DNA of 64,000 nucleotides from Mesobacillus jeotgali (GCF_031759225.1 NZ_CP134494.1:2602501-2666500); one strand, 5' to 3'. Positions 48,935-59,598 are shown, numbered from the stretch's first letter. A program made the numbers and translations. Notes: generated by a model not told the origin, from the sequence alone.

Positions 48935-49393
48935 CTAATGTTCTAACTGATGAATGTATTCTAAAATTGCCAAATCAACCTGGTCGATGTGAACAGTTTC
49001 TTTAAGGTCCCAGAGTTTTATTTTAGACATTTCTTGGTTTTGTTGAAAGGGGGACAGAAAATAAGTTGTCGAGTAGTATAATGGGTTGAACTTTTCTGCT
49101 CCGTTAAGATGATTCCTTACCCATGCTAGGACAACAAATTTAAGATCCATGACGGATTGTCCAGTTTCTTCAAGAAGTTCTCTTCTAGCACAATCCAAAG
49201 GGGTTTCATCATTTTCCCTTTTCCCGGCCGGTAGTTCCCATTGCTGCCTTAAAGTGTTATATCCAATTAGATATTTTCCTCTCACCATCATAATGGCGTA
49301 TGATCCTGCCAGCGGCTGGTATTGCTCCATATCCATTACGTTTATTTCAAGTATGTCTATTAACTCAAAACCATTATTTTGTTTCGTGATCAT
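48935..49393 (-). CDS. NUDIX hydrolase
   Basis: The 152-residue protein has the NUDIX box G-K-R-E-N-D-E-T-P-L-D-C-A-R-R-E-L-L-E-E near residue 65, with all Glu ligands, and splits a nucleoside-diphosphate-linked substrate. ADP-ribose is a common substrate of this shape but is not shown. ATG at 49393 behind AAGGAAGG is chosen, so it overlaps the HIT gene by 20 nt and is coupled to it. Confidence 0.88.
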   Translation of the reverse strand: MITKQNNGFELIDILEINVMDMEQYQPLAGSYAIMMVRGKYLIGYNTLRQQWELPAGKRENDETPLDCARRELLEETGQSVMDLKFVVLAWVRNHLNGAEKFNPLYYSTTYFLSPFQQNQEMSKIKLWDLKETVHIDQVDLAILEYIHQLEH

Positions 49394-49757
49394 GAAGCAA
49401 CCTTCCTTGCCCGTCTCGTATCCTCGGACCAAAATGAACATGCCAGTGCAAATGCTTGTTGCTTTGATAGTTTCCTATGTTAGTAGAAATGGTGCATGCT
49501 CCAAAATCCTTCTCGAGCTTAGAGGCGACCATCTTTACTACCTTGAGAACATCATTCAGAATCTCCGTTTCATCATCCGATACTGTTAAAAATGATAAAA
49601 TATGTTTTTTAGGAATGACAATAATATGTACCTCATAATATGGCCGAGTATGATAAAACGCGAGGGAATGCTCCGTTTCATATACCTTTTCAACCGGTGT
49701 TTTGCCTGATATAACTTCCTCACAATAGAAATCTTCCCATTTTTGTTCAGTCGTCAT
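49374..49757 (-). CDS. HIT-family nucleotide hydrolase
   Basis: The 127-residue protein has the histidine triad H-L-H-W-H-V-H-F (residues about 103-110) and I-V-I-P-K-K-H-I near residue 48. It probably cleaves nucleoside phosphoramidates or dinucleotides such as Ap4A. GGAG precedes the ATG. With the overlapping NUDIX gene it makes a small nucleotide-cleaning pair. Confidence 0.9.
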   Translation of the reverse strand: MTTEQKWEDFYCEEVISGKTPVEKVYETEHSLAFYHTRPYYEVHIIVIPKKHILSFLTVSDDETEILNDVLKVVKMVASKLEKDFGACTISTNIGNYQSNKHLHWHVHFGPRIRDGQGRLLHDHETK

Positions 49758-49814
49758 TTGAACACTCCTGTATAATTTTTCAGGGTCATTAATAACATAT
49801 ATATTCAGCTTCTT

Positions 49815-50276
49815 TTAACAACAGTCTATGGTGTTTTGTTGAATATAATGTTGTATAAAATCCAGATAGCTTTTTTGCAAACTATCGGGCAATTGATGCA
49901 AACTGAAGAATTGCAGATCGATCGACTCTAGTTCATCCGACACGAGTTCACCTTTATAATCCTTTGTTGAATAGACAGTAGTTACTGAGTAAAGTTCGTC
50001 ACCGTTTGCGACTTTCAAGTAATATTGTCCACCTGAAAACACACCCTCGAGCTTCAATTCTCCTATGTCGAGTCCTGTTTCTTCTTTAACTTCCCTTCTT
50101 GCAGTTTCTTCAAGACTCTCTCCTAATTCCATCAAACCGCCCGGAAGCCCCCATCCACCATCACTTCGATGCTGGAGCAGTAACTGGCCTACATCATTAA
50201 ATATAAGCACGACTGCTCCTGGTAAAATCAGTGGCCTATGGCCGACCAGCCTTCTTAGCTCACGTATATATCCCAA
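49815..50276 (-). CDS. NUDIX hydrolase
   Basis: The 153-residue protein has the NUDIX box G-G-L-M-E-L-G-E-S-L-E-E-T-A-R-R-E-V-K-E near residue 52, and an N-terminal G-H-R-P-L-I-L-P-G-A segment typical of the YtkD/MutT-like group. TTG at 50276, 8 nt after GGAG, is preferred to the GTG three codons upstream. It follows the methyltransferase gene by about 13 nt, so both are likely on one transcript. Confidence 0.85.
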   Translation of the reverse strand: MGYIRELRRLVGHRPLILPGAVVLIFNDVGQLLLQHRSDGGWGLPGGLMELGESLEETARREVKEETGLDIGELKLEGVFSGGQYYLKVANGDELYSVTTVYSTKDYKGELVSDELESIDLQFFSLHQLPDSLQKSYLDFIQHYIQQNTIDCC

Positions 50277-50289
50277 TTTATTCACTCCA

Positions 50290-50997
50290 TTATTTATTTT
50301 TGAAAAGGGCAGCTAAAAGAGCAGATGTCCCGAATTTTTCGGTCTCAGAATTTAAGTCCCTCATTTTCCGGATTTCAACCGGTGTGAAATGGTGAAAAAT
50401 CCCCTTAAGCTTTTCATCAGTAAAGCCTAAGCCGCCGTGCATGCTTTTCCTTCTATACACTTCCCAATCAGAAATATCCGCCCCACCAAGCTCTCCTCCC
50501 TGTACAAAGCAGGTTAGCGCAAATGCACCATCAGGCTTTAAAGCTCTCTGGACGAGATCAATATAGCTCATTCTCCTATGCGGCGGGATATGGTGGAAGC
50601 AGCCTGAATCGTAGACAAGATCATATGTACCCTCTTCAATTTCCATTTCAAAAATATCCTTTTGAATAAAATTCACTTGAACCTTTTGTTCTATTGCCCT
50701 TTCTTTAGCCCATTCCAGTCCTTCTGCCGATTGGTCGACGGCATCAACATAAAAACCGTGCCGGGCCAAATAAATAGCATTCCTCCCTGGTCCACAGCCT
50801 AATTCCAAAGCTTTTCCTGCTTTTATTTTCTTCAATTCCATATATTCCATTAAATTCTCATCAGGATGATCTTTAAAAAAAGGAATTTTTCTCTCGCGGT
50901 CAGAGTAAAACTGATCCCAATTGAACTCGCTTTTTTCTTTCAGAAGTTGATCTAGCATTCTTAATAAATCATCATAGCTATGAATTGTTTCTTTCAT
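50290..50997 (-). CDS. SAM-dependent class I methyltransferase
   Basis: The 235-residue enzyme has motif I A-L-E-L-G-C-G-P-G-R-N-A-I-Y near residue 68, V-D-A-V-D-Q-S (motif II), D-L-V-Y-D-S-G-C-F-H-H-I and a late F-A-L-T-C-F strand. It resembles TehB/ThiE-like small-molecule methyltransferases; the substrate is unknown. ATG at 50997 behind GGGGAGG is the true start; the open frame extends 49 codons without support. Confidence 0.85.
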   Translation of the reverse strand: MKETIHSYDDLLRMLDQLLKEKSEFNWDQFYSDRERKIPFFKDHPDENLMEYMELKKIKAGKALELGCGPGRNAIYLARHGFYVDAVDQSAEGLEWAKERAIEQKVQVNFIQKDIFEMEIEEGTYDLVYDSGCFHHIPPHRRMSYIDLVQRALKPDGAFALTCFVQGGELGGADISDWEVYRRKSMHGGLGFTDEKLKGIFHHFTPVEIRKMRDLNSETEKFGTSALLAALFKNK

Positions 50998-51142
50998 AAT
51001 ACCTCCCCAGACTTCTTCCCTGTTCACCCTATCAGCAGTGAAACAAGGTTGAGTTGACACTTGTGGTGCGTCTCGATTTGTCCTATCATTTCTCCTTTGT
51101 ATATAATTCGACAATCCATTGGAAAATCCTTGTAAAAAACAC

Positions 51143-51176
51143 AAAAAAGCGACCTTCTTTTATGAAGAATCGCCTT
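51143..51176 (-). terminator. terminator after the upstream methyltransferase gene
   Basis: AAGGCGATTCTTC and GAAGGTCGCTT pair across ATAAAA, followed by TTTTTG on the minus strand. Confidence 0.8.
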
Positions 51177-51188
51177 GTCTATCATGCC

Positions 51189-51785
51189 TTATTTTTCAAT
51201 TATTGCTTGAATAATATGTCCAACACCGGTATGCAATTGGCCTTCGATTCTCTCCTCTTCTCCGTAGAAGAAATGCAATGTTTTATATCCTTTCACCCAC
51301 TGTAGCAGGTCAACTGGATCGTATAGCATATCTATTGTTTTTGGCCCGCCTGTTCCATAACGGACCTGGTCTTCTGAATATACTTCCATCATGACTATGC
51401 CGCCAGGTTTTACAGCAGATACTAGTTTGTCGAATACTGTTTTTTGGTCCTGTTTGGAAAAATGGCCAAAAACCATTATGGCTGCGTCAAATTCCTCAAC
51501 TGGTACCTGTTCTTGGATAAGGTCCTTTTGTTTTGTGGTGATATTGACTCCATAACGTTGAGCCAGTTTTTCCGTCTTTTTTAAGCCATTAAGCGCATAG
51601 TCATAGGCAGTAACTTCATAACCTTCTCGCGCAAGGTAAACAGCATTCCTGCCTTCTCCTTCAGCGAAGCAGACAACTTTTTTCCCCTTCTCCAGCCTGT
51701 TAGACTGTTTTTTTATAAAAAGATTTGGCTCTTCACCGTACACATACTCTTCAGAACCAAAACGCTCATGCCATGGATTTCCCAT
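51189..51785 (-). CDS. SAM-dependent methyltransferase, TehB-like
   Basis: The 198-residue protein has V-V-C-F-A-E-G-E-G-R-N-A-V-Y-L-A near residue 38, V-T-A-Y-D-Y-A and D-A-A-I-M-V-F-G-H-F, and the W-H-E-R-F-G-S-E-E-Y-V-Y-G opening common to small TehB/SAM-methyltransferase proteins. It is related to but distinct from the neighbour at 50290. It likely methylates a small molecule such as an oxyanion or thiol, but this is not shown. Confidence 0.85.
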   Translation of the reverse strand: MGNPWHERFGSEEYVYGEEPNLFIKKQSNRLEKGKKVVCFAEGEGRNAVYLAREGYEVTAYDYALNGLKKTEKLAQRYGVNITTKQKDLIQEQVPVEEFDAAIMVFGHFSKQDQKTVFDKLVSAVKPGGIVMMEVYSEDQVRYGTGGPKTIDMLYDPVDLLQWVKGYKTLHFFYGEEERIEGQLHTGVGHIIQAIIEK

Positions 51786-51899
51786 ACACTGTCACTCCTT
51801 CCTCATTATTATACCCATTACCCTTTTTTTAGTATGATTAAAGAACAGAAGGCTAACCTAATTATTAATGGGTAAAAAATGATAGGAGGTTGATAAAAG

Positions 51900-52229
51900 T
51901 TGAAAGAATTAATGTCGATGGACGAAGTCAAAAGCTTGATAAGCAATAATGAATTAAGCTTCATTTATGTATTGACTGACAGTTGAAGCGTCTGCCATGG
52001 TTTGCTTCCTCAGGTTGAGGAAGTCATGAAGGATTTCCCTAAAATCAAAACAGGATTGGTAAACGCAGGAAAAGTTGAAGAGATCGCTGGATTTCTAATG
52101 GCTTTTACCGTACCCGTCCTCGTCCTCTATGCAGATGGGCGAGAATATTTGAGGGAAGCCAGGATCGTACAAGTTGAAAAGTTGAGAGATGATATCAACA
52201 AAATATACGAAGGATTTTTCGGGGAATGA
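51900..52229 (+). CDS. selenocysteine-containing thioredoxin-like protein (in-frame TGA)
   Basis: A TTG at 51900, 9 nt after AGGAGG, opens a 109-residue frame read through one TGA (51984-51986) as selenocysteine 29. The active site becomes D-S-U-S-V-C-H-G-L-L-P, a UxxC version of the thioredoxin CxxC; V-P-V-L-V-L-Y-A-D-G (cis-Pro loop) follows near residue 65. Upstream of the TGA are 28 sensible codons (M-S-M-D-E-V-K-S-L-I). A SECIS-like hairpin lies just downstream, and selB is about 1.8 kb away. A terminator closes the gene. It probably acts as a thiol oxidoreductase. The alternative, a nonsense mutation in a Cys gene, is less likely. Confidence 0.88.
52005..52023 (+). promoter_or_regulatory. 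SECIS-like hairpin of the selenoprotein gene
   Basis: CTTCCTC (52005-52011) and GAGGAAG (52017-52023) form a 7-bp stem with loop AGGTT; an A-U pair can close it to GGU. The loop begins 25 nt after the TGA, and its first two bases include G, both as expected of bacterial SECIS elements that bind SelB. Confidence 0.8.
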
Positions 52230-52232
52230 GTG

Positions 52233-52262
52233 TAGAGCTTGGGAATGACCAAGCTCTTTATT
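52233..52262. terminator. bidirectional terminator after the selenoprotein gene
   Basis: AGAGCTTGG and CCAAGCTCT pair across a 6-nt loop with TTATT after it; it starts 4 nt past the stop and overlaps the end of the converging lipoprotein gene. Confidence 0.85.
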
Positions 52263-52848
52263 GTTCGTTCAAATTTAAATTTTTTTCAAATATCAATTTT
52301 CCATTAGAATTATACCCGGAGATTTTAGTGACAAGACTCTGGGCATCTACAATACCTGATTGGTGGTACCAGAATTTCCTGCTATTACTGGATATGATTT
52401 TTGCAGTGTACTTACCATGGTTAACTTCCAAAATGATCTTAGAAATTTCCGGTTGGTGGATTTCTCCGAGGAACACGGTATTATATCTGCTATTCCCATC
52501 AAGGGAATAGTCTCCGAGCAACCATGTTGCCACACCAAATGATAGAGGTTCAGGATCTCCTGCAGGATGCCCAAATTCTGATCCCCCTCTGTATTGCCAA
52601 CCTTTATCTGATTTAACATAGTGAGTGACGCCAAATCCTTCTACTTGTTCATATATTGAAAATGCATTTTGCCCCTTTATCTCTTCAGTAAAAATAATGT
52701 TGTCAGGCGCGATCCCACTGTCCAACATTGCCTGTTCAATCGTTTTTTGGTCTGGTTCAGTGACATTTATCTGGTCCTTAGTGCAACCGGCAAACAAAAT
52801 GCTTGTTGTTAAAAAAACTGTAAAGACTGTTTTATTCAAAAAGATCAT
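52258..52848 (-). CDS. putative lipoprotein, unknown function
   Basis: ATG at 52848 behind AAAGGAGAGAGG opens a 196-residue frame with lipobox L-F-A-G-C (Cys near residue 21), so it should be lipid-anchored outside the membrane. The mature part contains a G-G-S-E-F-G-H-P-A-G-D-P-E loop near residue 105 and several Trp/Tyr-rich strands. Family not recognised. It converges with the selenoprotein gene. Confidence 0.7.
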   Translation of the reverse strand: MIFLNKTVFTVFLTTSILFAGCTKDQINVTEPDQKTIEQAMLDSGIAPDNIIFTEEIKGQNAFSIYEQVEGFGVTHYVKSDKGWQYRGGSEFGHPAGDPEPLSFGVATWLLGDYSLDGNSRYNTVFLGEIHQPEISKIILEVNHGKYTAKIISSNSRKFWYHQSGIVDAQSLVTKISGYNSNGKLIFEKNLNLNEQ

Positions 52849-53076
52849 CCTCTCTCCTTTACTGTAACATACGTATTTCCTCAATGTATGATGGAATTTC
52901 AAGGTCGTTTAATTTCGTAAAATGGGATTGTCAATTACAATATAACTCCTTTTTTTCGTTGCTTGTCCTTGCTTGATCACTAATGTATTAATTTCCCACT
53001 TAGAAGAAGGTATGAATACAACTGCAGAATGCAAAATAATCAATGGACCAACTTCCTTTAATAAGGAGCAAAAATA

Positions 53077-53616
53077 ATGAATTTAGAAACGATAAGGAGT
53101 GCGATCATGGGAGTATTAAGCGGAAATCCTAAAGATGAACCATTGCATTATGGTGAAGTATTTGGAACATGGACTCATCTGTCAGTCAATCATGGATTGA
53201 TTGCAGCATACCAGACGTTTATCAATCATATAGGTGATGAGGATCTAAAAAAACTAGTCCAGGAAGCTATTGAAGCAATGCAGGAAGAAAACAAACAGGT
53301 AGAAGAGTTGCTAAAATCAAATGGAATTGGTCTTCCTCCTGCACCTCCAGAACGCCCAGTTGCCCATCTGGAAGATATCCCTCCAGGAGCAAGATTCAGT
53401 GACCCTGAAATTGCCGCTGCCGTTTCGAAGGATGTTGCAGAAGGCTTAGTAGCTGCCAGCACCATGATTGGCCAAGCCATCAGGGAAGATATAGGCATTA
53501 TGTATGGTCAATTCCATATGGCTAAAGCACAATTCGGAGCCAAAATGCTTAAATTGAATAAAACAAAAGGTTGGTTGATTCCACCTCCATTGCAAGTGAA
53601 ATCCACTGAGAGTTAA
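53077..53616 (+). CDS. DUF3231 protein
   Basis: The 179-residue protein has the DUF3231 helix-rich pattern: L-H-Y-G-E-V-F-G-T-W near residue 22, H-G-L-I-A-A-Y-Q-T-F near residue 40, then a proline segment (G-L-P-P-A-P-P-E-R-P) and a second helical part with A-S-T-M-I-G-Q-A-I-R. Related Bacillus proteins are linked to sporulation, and the fold is ferritin-like, but function is unknown. TAAGGAG precedes the ATG and a perfect terminator follows. Confidence 0.8.
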   Translation: MNLETIRSAIMGVLSGNPKDEPLHYGEVFGTWTHLSVNHGLIAAYQTFINHIGDEDLKKLVQEAIEAMQEENKQVEELLKSNGIGLPPAPPERPVAHLEDIPPGARFSDPEIAAAVSKDVAEGLVAASTMIGQAIREDIGIMYGQFHMAKAQFGAKMLKLNKTKGWLIPPPLQVKSTES

Positions 53617-53640
53617 ATAATATTGTTATGTAAACTAATT

Positions 53641-53674
53641 AAAAACAGCAGATTCCCTGAAATCTGCTGTTTTT
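53641..53674 (+). terminator. Rho-independent terminator
   Basis: AAAAACAGCAGATT and AATCTGCTGTTTTT form a 14-bp stem with a 6-nt loop. Confidence 0.92.
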
Positions 53675-53721
53675 AATTGTTCATTTTTGTCTAACTTCAG
53701 AAGTCCACACTTAAGGATAGC

Positions 53722-53960
53722 GTTCAAGTATATAGATACCCTTATGCATGCACTTCCTCACTCATAAGGGTTCCGTTCAGGTGGATAGATACCCTTATGC
53801 ATGTATTTCCCCGCACATAAGGGTTCCGTTCAGGTGGGTAGATACCCTTATGCATGTATTTCCCCACTCATAAGGGTTTCGTTCAAGTGGATAGATACCC
53901 TTATGCATGTATTTCCTCATTCATAAGGATTCCGTTCAGGCAGAAAGACACTCTTATTAG
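53722..53960. repeat. 53-bp tandem repeats, four full copies and a partial
   Basis: Exact 53-bp periodicity: copies start at 53722, 53775, 53828 and 53881, then a degraded one at 53934. Each has an internal dyad, ACCCTTATG with CATAAGGGT about 16 nt apart, able to form a hairpin. It lies between the DUF3231 terminator and the selB stop, and no gene overlaps it. Confidence 0.92.
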
Positions 53961-53998
53961 AGCACTTCTACCGTTATTATTCAATTTCATGAAACGTA

Positions 53999-55882
53999 TT
54001 ATTTCCGCCAAACCCTCTTGTTTTCAACTCTTCGTGTATACCCCAGTGCATCGAGCCGCTCGAGGAAAGGAATCATGTATTTTCGCGATAACTCCACGGC
54101 TTCCTTTGCCTGTGGTACTTCGAACTCATCACCTGTATGTTTTTTCAGTTTCTCCACTGCATCTGCAAAATGAGCGCCATACCAGGCATATTGATCATCG
54201 AGCATGACAATCTCTCCTTGATCTTCAAGGAATCGTTTCAATTCAGCTGTAAGAGATTCAGGGATTCCGGCATTTTTTATATAATCATTCAGGTATGCAA
54301 CCTTCAGGCCATCCTTCTTGAGTTCGTCTAGCATATTTTCAGTTCGCTTCACCCAGTTTTTCGGAACGTGTGGAGCAAAGTTCCCCAAAGAAATATACTG
54401 TTCTTTCCTGTTCAGTAACCCCTTGGTTATAGCGTTATCAATCACAAATTCAAGCAGGGTTTTAGAGAAAGTTTTTTGCAGTGATTGTAGCAATTCGGCC
54501 TTGTTCATCCCGATTCGCATTGGATTTTCAACATGGAAGTCTTCCAGCCGGTCCTTGATTTCTTCTTCAATGACTTCAACAACGGATACTAGAGCATACT
54601 CCTTATTCGAAATCTGGACGAATTGGTCATCATTTAAATTGGACAAAATCGATTCTTCATCAAGAGCGGTTCGCTTTATCAGTTCTTCGACAGGTAAACT
54701 TTTTGCTTCATATAAAGCGGCATTTATCCGTTCAATTGGGGTGCCAGCCTTCTTTTTCTCAAGCTCTTCAATCGTCTGCTTGCCAAAACGATATTTATTT
54801 CCACGAGGGTCAATAACCCAGCCGCCGCCAATCGTTTCCTGTGGACTTGGACGGCGGACAATGAACCGGTCTCCCCGCTTCGTGACGATTTTTTCATCAA
54901 GACGAAGCTGACAAAGGATTTCCCCGTTGTCTTCTTTCAGTTCATTTCTGTCAAAAAAGACAATCCGTCCCATTACCTCTGCAGTTCCGATATGGCACTT
55001 AATAGGCGTTCTTTGTTTTACCAGGTGCTCAAGATCCTCTACGACTCGGATCGCCACATCAATGGTATTCGTTACGATAAAATGCTCGGACGACACAAGC
55101 ACTTCCCCGCGTTCAAGATCATCCCGAGAGACGCCAGATAGATTGATGGCTGCCCTTTGACCTGCGTAAGCCATCTTCGCCGGCTGATGATGAACCTGCA
55201 GCTGGCGTGCTCTGACCTCCAAACCGGTCGGCAGGATTTTTAATAATTGGCCCTCTTCTACCGTTCCTTCGTAAACAGTGCCTCTCACAACGGTACCTTG
55301 CCCTTTCACTGTAAATACCTGGTCAATCGGCAGCCGGAACGCTCCTTTGGCATCCCTCATTTCTTGCTCTTTAAGCGTTTCAATGATCAATTCTTTTAAT
55401 TCCGGAATTCCTTTCTTAGATAGACTATCGACCATCATAAAAGGAGCGTTCTCAAAGACTGTGCCATCAAGCTCACTTAAAATATCGTCTTTCACGAGTT
55501 CTATGAATTCCTCTTCTACCCTGTCGGTCTTTGTGATCGCGATAATACCGGAGCGGATTCCGAGAAACCCGAGGATATCAAGATGTTCCCTTGTTTGCGG
55601 CATGACGCCTTCATCCGCAGCGACCACCAGCACGACGAGGTCGATCCCGGCAACGCCGGCAATCATTTGGCGGATGAAGCGTTCATGTCCTGGAACATCG
55701 ACTACGGAAATTTGCAATTCCTCATCCTCATATAATGGCGCAAAGCCAAGTTCAATTGAAATTTGCCGCTCTTTTTCTTCTTTCAGGCGGTCAGTATCGA
55801 CATTCGTCAACGCCTTGGTCAGTGAAGTTTTTCCATGGTCAATATGACCTGCCATCCCAATGGTAAAATACCTCTTGCTCAA
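53999..55882 (-). CDS. selB: selenocysteine-specific elongation factor SelB
   Basis: SelB delivers Sec-tRNA to UGA codons marked by a SECIS. The 627-residue protein has GTPase motifs G-H-I-D-H-G-K-T (G1, residue 11), D-V-P-G-H-E-R (G3) and T-K-T-D (G4), EF-Tu-like domains 2-3, and C-terminal winged helices (from about residue 400) that bind the mRNA hairpin. The start is TTG behind GAGGGTG. selA, selD and the Sec tRNA are not in the window. The only recognised Sec gene nearby is the thioredoxin-like one at 51900. Confidence 0.94.
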   Translation of the reverse strand: MSKRYFTIGMAGHIDHGKTSLTKALTNVDTDRLKEEKERQISIELGFAPLYEDEELQISVVDVPGHERFIRQMIAGVAGIDLVVLVVAADEGVMPQTREHLDILGFLGIRSGIIAITKTDRVEEEFIELVKDDILSELDGTVFENAPFMMVDSLSKKGIPELKELIIETLKEQEMRDAKGAFRLPIDQVFTVKGQGTVVRGTVYEGTVEEGQLLKILPTGLEVRARQLQVHHQPAKMAYAGQRAAINLSGVSRDDLERGEVLVSSEHFIVTNTIDVAIRVVEDLEHLVKQRTPIKCHIGTAEVMGRIVFFDRNELKEDNGEILCQLRLDEKIVTKRGDRFIVRRPSPQETIGGGWVIDPRGNKYRFGKQTIEELEKKKAGTPIERINAALYEAKSLPVEELIKRTALDEESILSNLNDDQFVQISNKEYALVSVVEVIEEEIKDRLEDFHVENPMRIGMNKAELLQSLQKTFSKTLLEFVIDNAITKGLLNRKEQYISLGNFAPHVPKNWVKRTENMLDELKKDGLKVAYLNDYIKNAGIPESLTAELKRFLEDQGEIVMLDDQYAWYGAHFADAVEKLKKHTGDEFEVPQAKEAVELSRKYMIPFLERLDALGYTRRVENKRVWRK

Positions 55883-56077
55883 ATGCTTACACCCTCTTTA
55901 GATATGTATAAAATAACTCTAACTTTAAAAGCAAAATAGTTCAAGCAACGAAAATTGGACAATTGCTTTTCTTCCTTTTACTGCCTAAATGTCACTAAGT
56001 TTAGTTTTCCGCCCTGTCCATTATTCAAATGAATTCATATCTTAATAAGACGAAATAATTTACAGGGAGTGAATACC

Positions 56078-56293
56078 GTGAGTGAACATCCGAAAAAACC
56101 AAATCCAATTCCTAATAGTCTTGTCGACTTATTTGTAACGGACATTCTGCAGAAAAACGGAATCAGCAAAAAGGATATTAAAGATAAGATCACTGATGAT
56201 AAGAAACAGGCCATCAAAGAATTGGTTGAAGATTTAAGCAAGCAAGTGGAGTCATTCGTCAACAGCAATTCAAACAAGGGATCACAGAAATAA
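56078..56293 (+). CDS. CotW-like spore coat protein
   Basis: The 71-residue protein has S-L-V-D-L-F-V-T-D-I-L-Q-K-N-G-I-S-K-K-D near residue 15 and a Lys/Glu-rich helix to the end, close in length and pattern to B. subtilis CotW. GTG at 56078 follows AGGGAG by 8 nt. CATATCTTA (56036-56044) may be a SigK -10 box. It is followed by two CotX-type genes, as in the cotVWXYZ cluster, supporting a coat role. Confidence 0.65.
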   Translation: MSEHPKKPNPIPNSLVDLFVTDILQKNGISKKDIKDKITDDKKQAIKELVEDLSKQVESFVNSNSNKGSQK

Positions 56294-56306
56294 TAGACTA
56301 ACCCCC

Positions 56307-56336
56307 AGACACCCTATAGATGGGTGTCTATTTTTT
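56307..56336 (+). terminator. Rho-independent terminator
   Basis: AGACACCC and GGGTGTCT pair with a short loop and TTTTTT follows. Confidence 0.88.
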
Positions 56337-56427
56337 ATAAAATGGACTCTATTTAGGGTATATACACAAGCTATTGAGAGGCTCCAGTAATAAGATATTC
56401 CATACTAGATTAAAAGGAGTGAAAGCA

Positions 56428-56859
56428 ATGTCAAACTATTACCATAATCACAACCCGCACCATTCTGGTAAAAGCTGCAAGAAAAAAGCAGATGTGGAGC
56501 AGGAGGCAGTCCAGTTAGAGTATACAGAGCAGGACTCTGATGAGTTAATTTGGATTAAAGACTCTTGCAACATCAAGGTTCATACTACTGACACACAAGC
56601 AGCGGTATCATTGCAGGTTGCCCTGCAATTAGCCATCGCATTAGTCATCAGCATCACAATTGGAGACTCTGATCAAGGACAATACGTCTCTCAGCAGCTG
56701 ATTCAGGAAATGGGAACTGAACAAACAAACACGCAAAAAATCATTATCAATAATTCCAAAGATGTCAACGTCACAACAACTGATACAGATGTAGCAGTAA
56801 ATGTTCAAGCATTACTGCAGGTTCTTGTTGCCCTCGTTGCTGAATTGGACATTCTGTAA
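56428..56859 (+). CDS. cotX: CotX-type spore coat protein
   Basis: The 143-residue protein starts with a His/Asn-rich tail (Y-Y-H-N-H-N-P-H-H) and then has two copies of the Coat_X domain, each with V-x-T-T-D-T-x-A/V-A-V and a long Gln/Ala/Leu helix (A-A-V-S-L-Q-V-A-L-Q and V-A-V-N-V-Q-A-L-L-Q). CotX proteins belong to the insoluble outer coat. ATG at 56428 behind AAAAGGAG is the true start. It lies 28 nt before a paralogue. Confidence 0.85.
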   Translation: MSNYYHNHNPHHSGKSCKKKADVEQEAVQLEYTEQDSDELIWIKDSCNIKVHTTDTQAAVSLQVALQLAIALVISITIGDSDQGQYVSQQLIQEMGTEQTNTQKIIINNSKDVNVTTTDTDVAVNVQALLQVLVALVAELDIL

Positions 56860-56887
56860 TCTATTAATCTTGAAAGAGGTGAAAAAG

Positions 56888-57319
56888 ATGAGCAATGAAA
56901 AAAAATGGAGAGCGTTGGATCATTGTGATACTGGAAAAGGAAACGAAGCAGATGTGGTTCAGGAAGCTGATCAAAAGCTAGTCACAAAGCAACAGTCTTT
57001 CGAATGGATCATTATCAAGGATTCCGAATGCATCGATGTTCATACAACTGATACTCAGGCAGCTATCTCCTTACAACTTGGTCTCCAGGCTGCAATTGCT
57101 GCTGTCATCAGCATCGCGATTGGTGATTCTGATAAAGGTAAAGCCGTTGTCAATGAAATCAAACAAGTGATTAAAACAAAACAGCGAAATACCCAAAAAA
57201 CTATTATTGAAGGATCCAAGCATGTTGAGGTCAAGACAACAGATACTGATGTTGCGGTGAATATCCAGGCGCTCCTTCAAATTCTGGTTACCCTGGTGGC
57301 AAAGCTAGATATTCTTTAA
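56888..57319 (+). CDS. CotX-type spore coat protein, second copy
   Basis: The 143-residue paralogue of the preceding gene has both Coat_X repeats (I-D-V-H-T-T-D-T-Q-A-A-I-S-L-Q and V-E-V-K-T-T-D-T-D-V-A-V-N-I-Q) but a different, acidic N-terminal tail instead of the His-rich one. AAAGAGGTG precedes the ATG. The pair arose by tandem duplication and is co-transcribed, ending in a terminator shared with hutG. Confidence 0.85.
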   Translation: MSNEKKWRALDHCDTGKGNEADVVQEADQKLVTKQQSFEWIIIKDSECIDVHTTDTQAAISLQLGLQAAIAAVISIAIGDSDKGKAVVNEIKQVIKTKQRNTQKTIIEGSKHVEVKTTDTDVAVNIQALLQILVTLVAKLDIL

Positions 57320-57345
57320 TATCCTAGCGGTTTGACCTAAAAAAG

Positions 57346-57379
57346 AACAGCCTGCAGACAAGAATTCTGCAGGCTGTTT
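57346..57379. terminator. bidirectional terminator, cotX / hutG
   Basis: AACAGCCTGCAG and CTGCAGGCTGTT form a perfect 12-bp stem. Confidence 0.9.
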
Positions 57380-57389
57380 GATTTGCATG

Positions 57390-59598
<2,209 letters not shown>

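Noticed and set aside
53722..53960. Regular repeats as a CRISPR array
   Set aside because: The 53-bp units are contiguous with no unique spacers, and no cas genes are present.
54318..55847. Long plus-strand ORFs (up to 197 codons) opposite selB
   Set aside because: They are antisense shadows of the selB codons, Ser-rich and without ribosome sites.
55883..56077. Sec tRNA or selA next to selB
   Set aside because: No cloverleaf with UCA anticodon and no SelA-like frame; the stretch is AT-rich and leads into the CotW-like gene.
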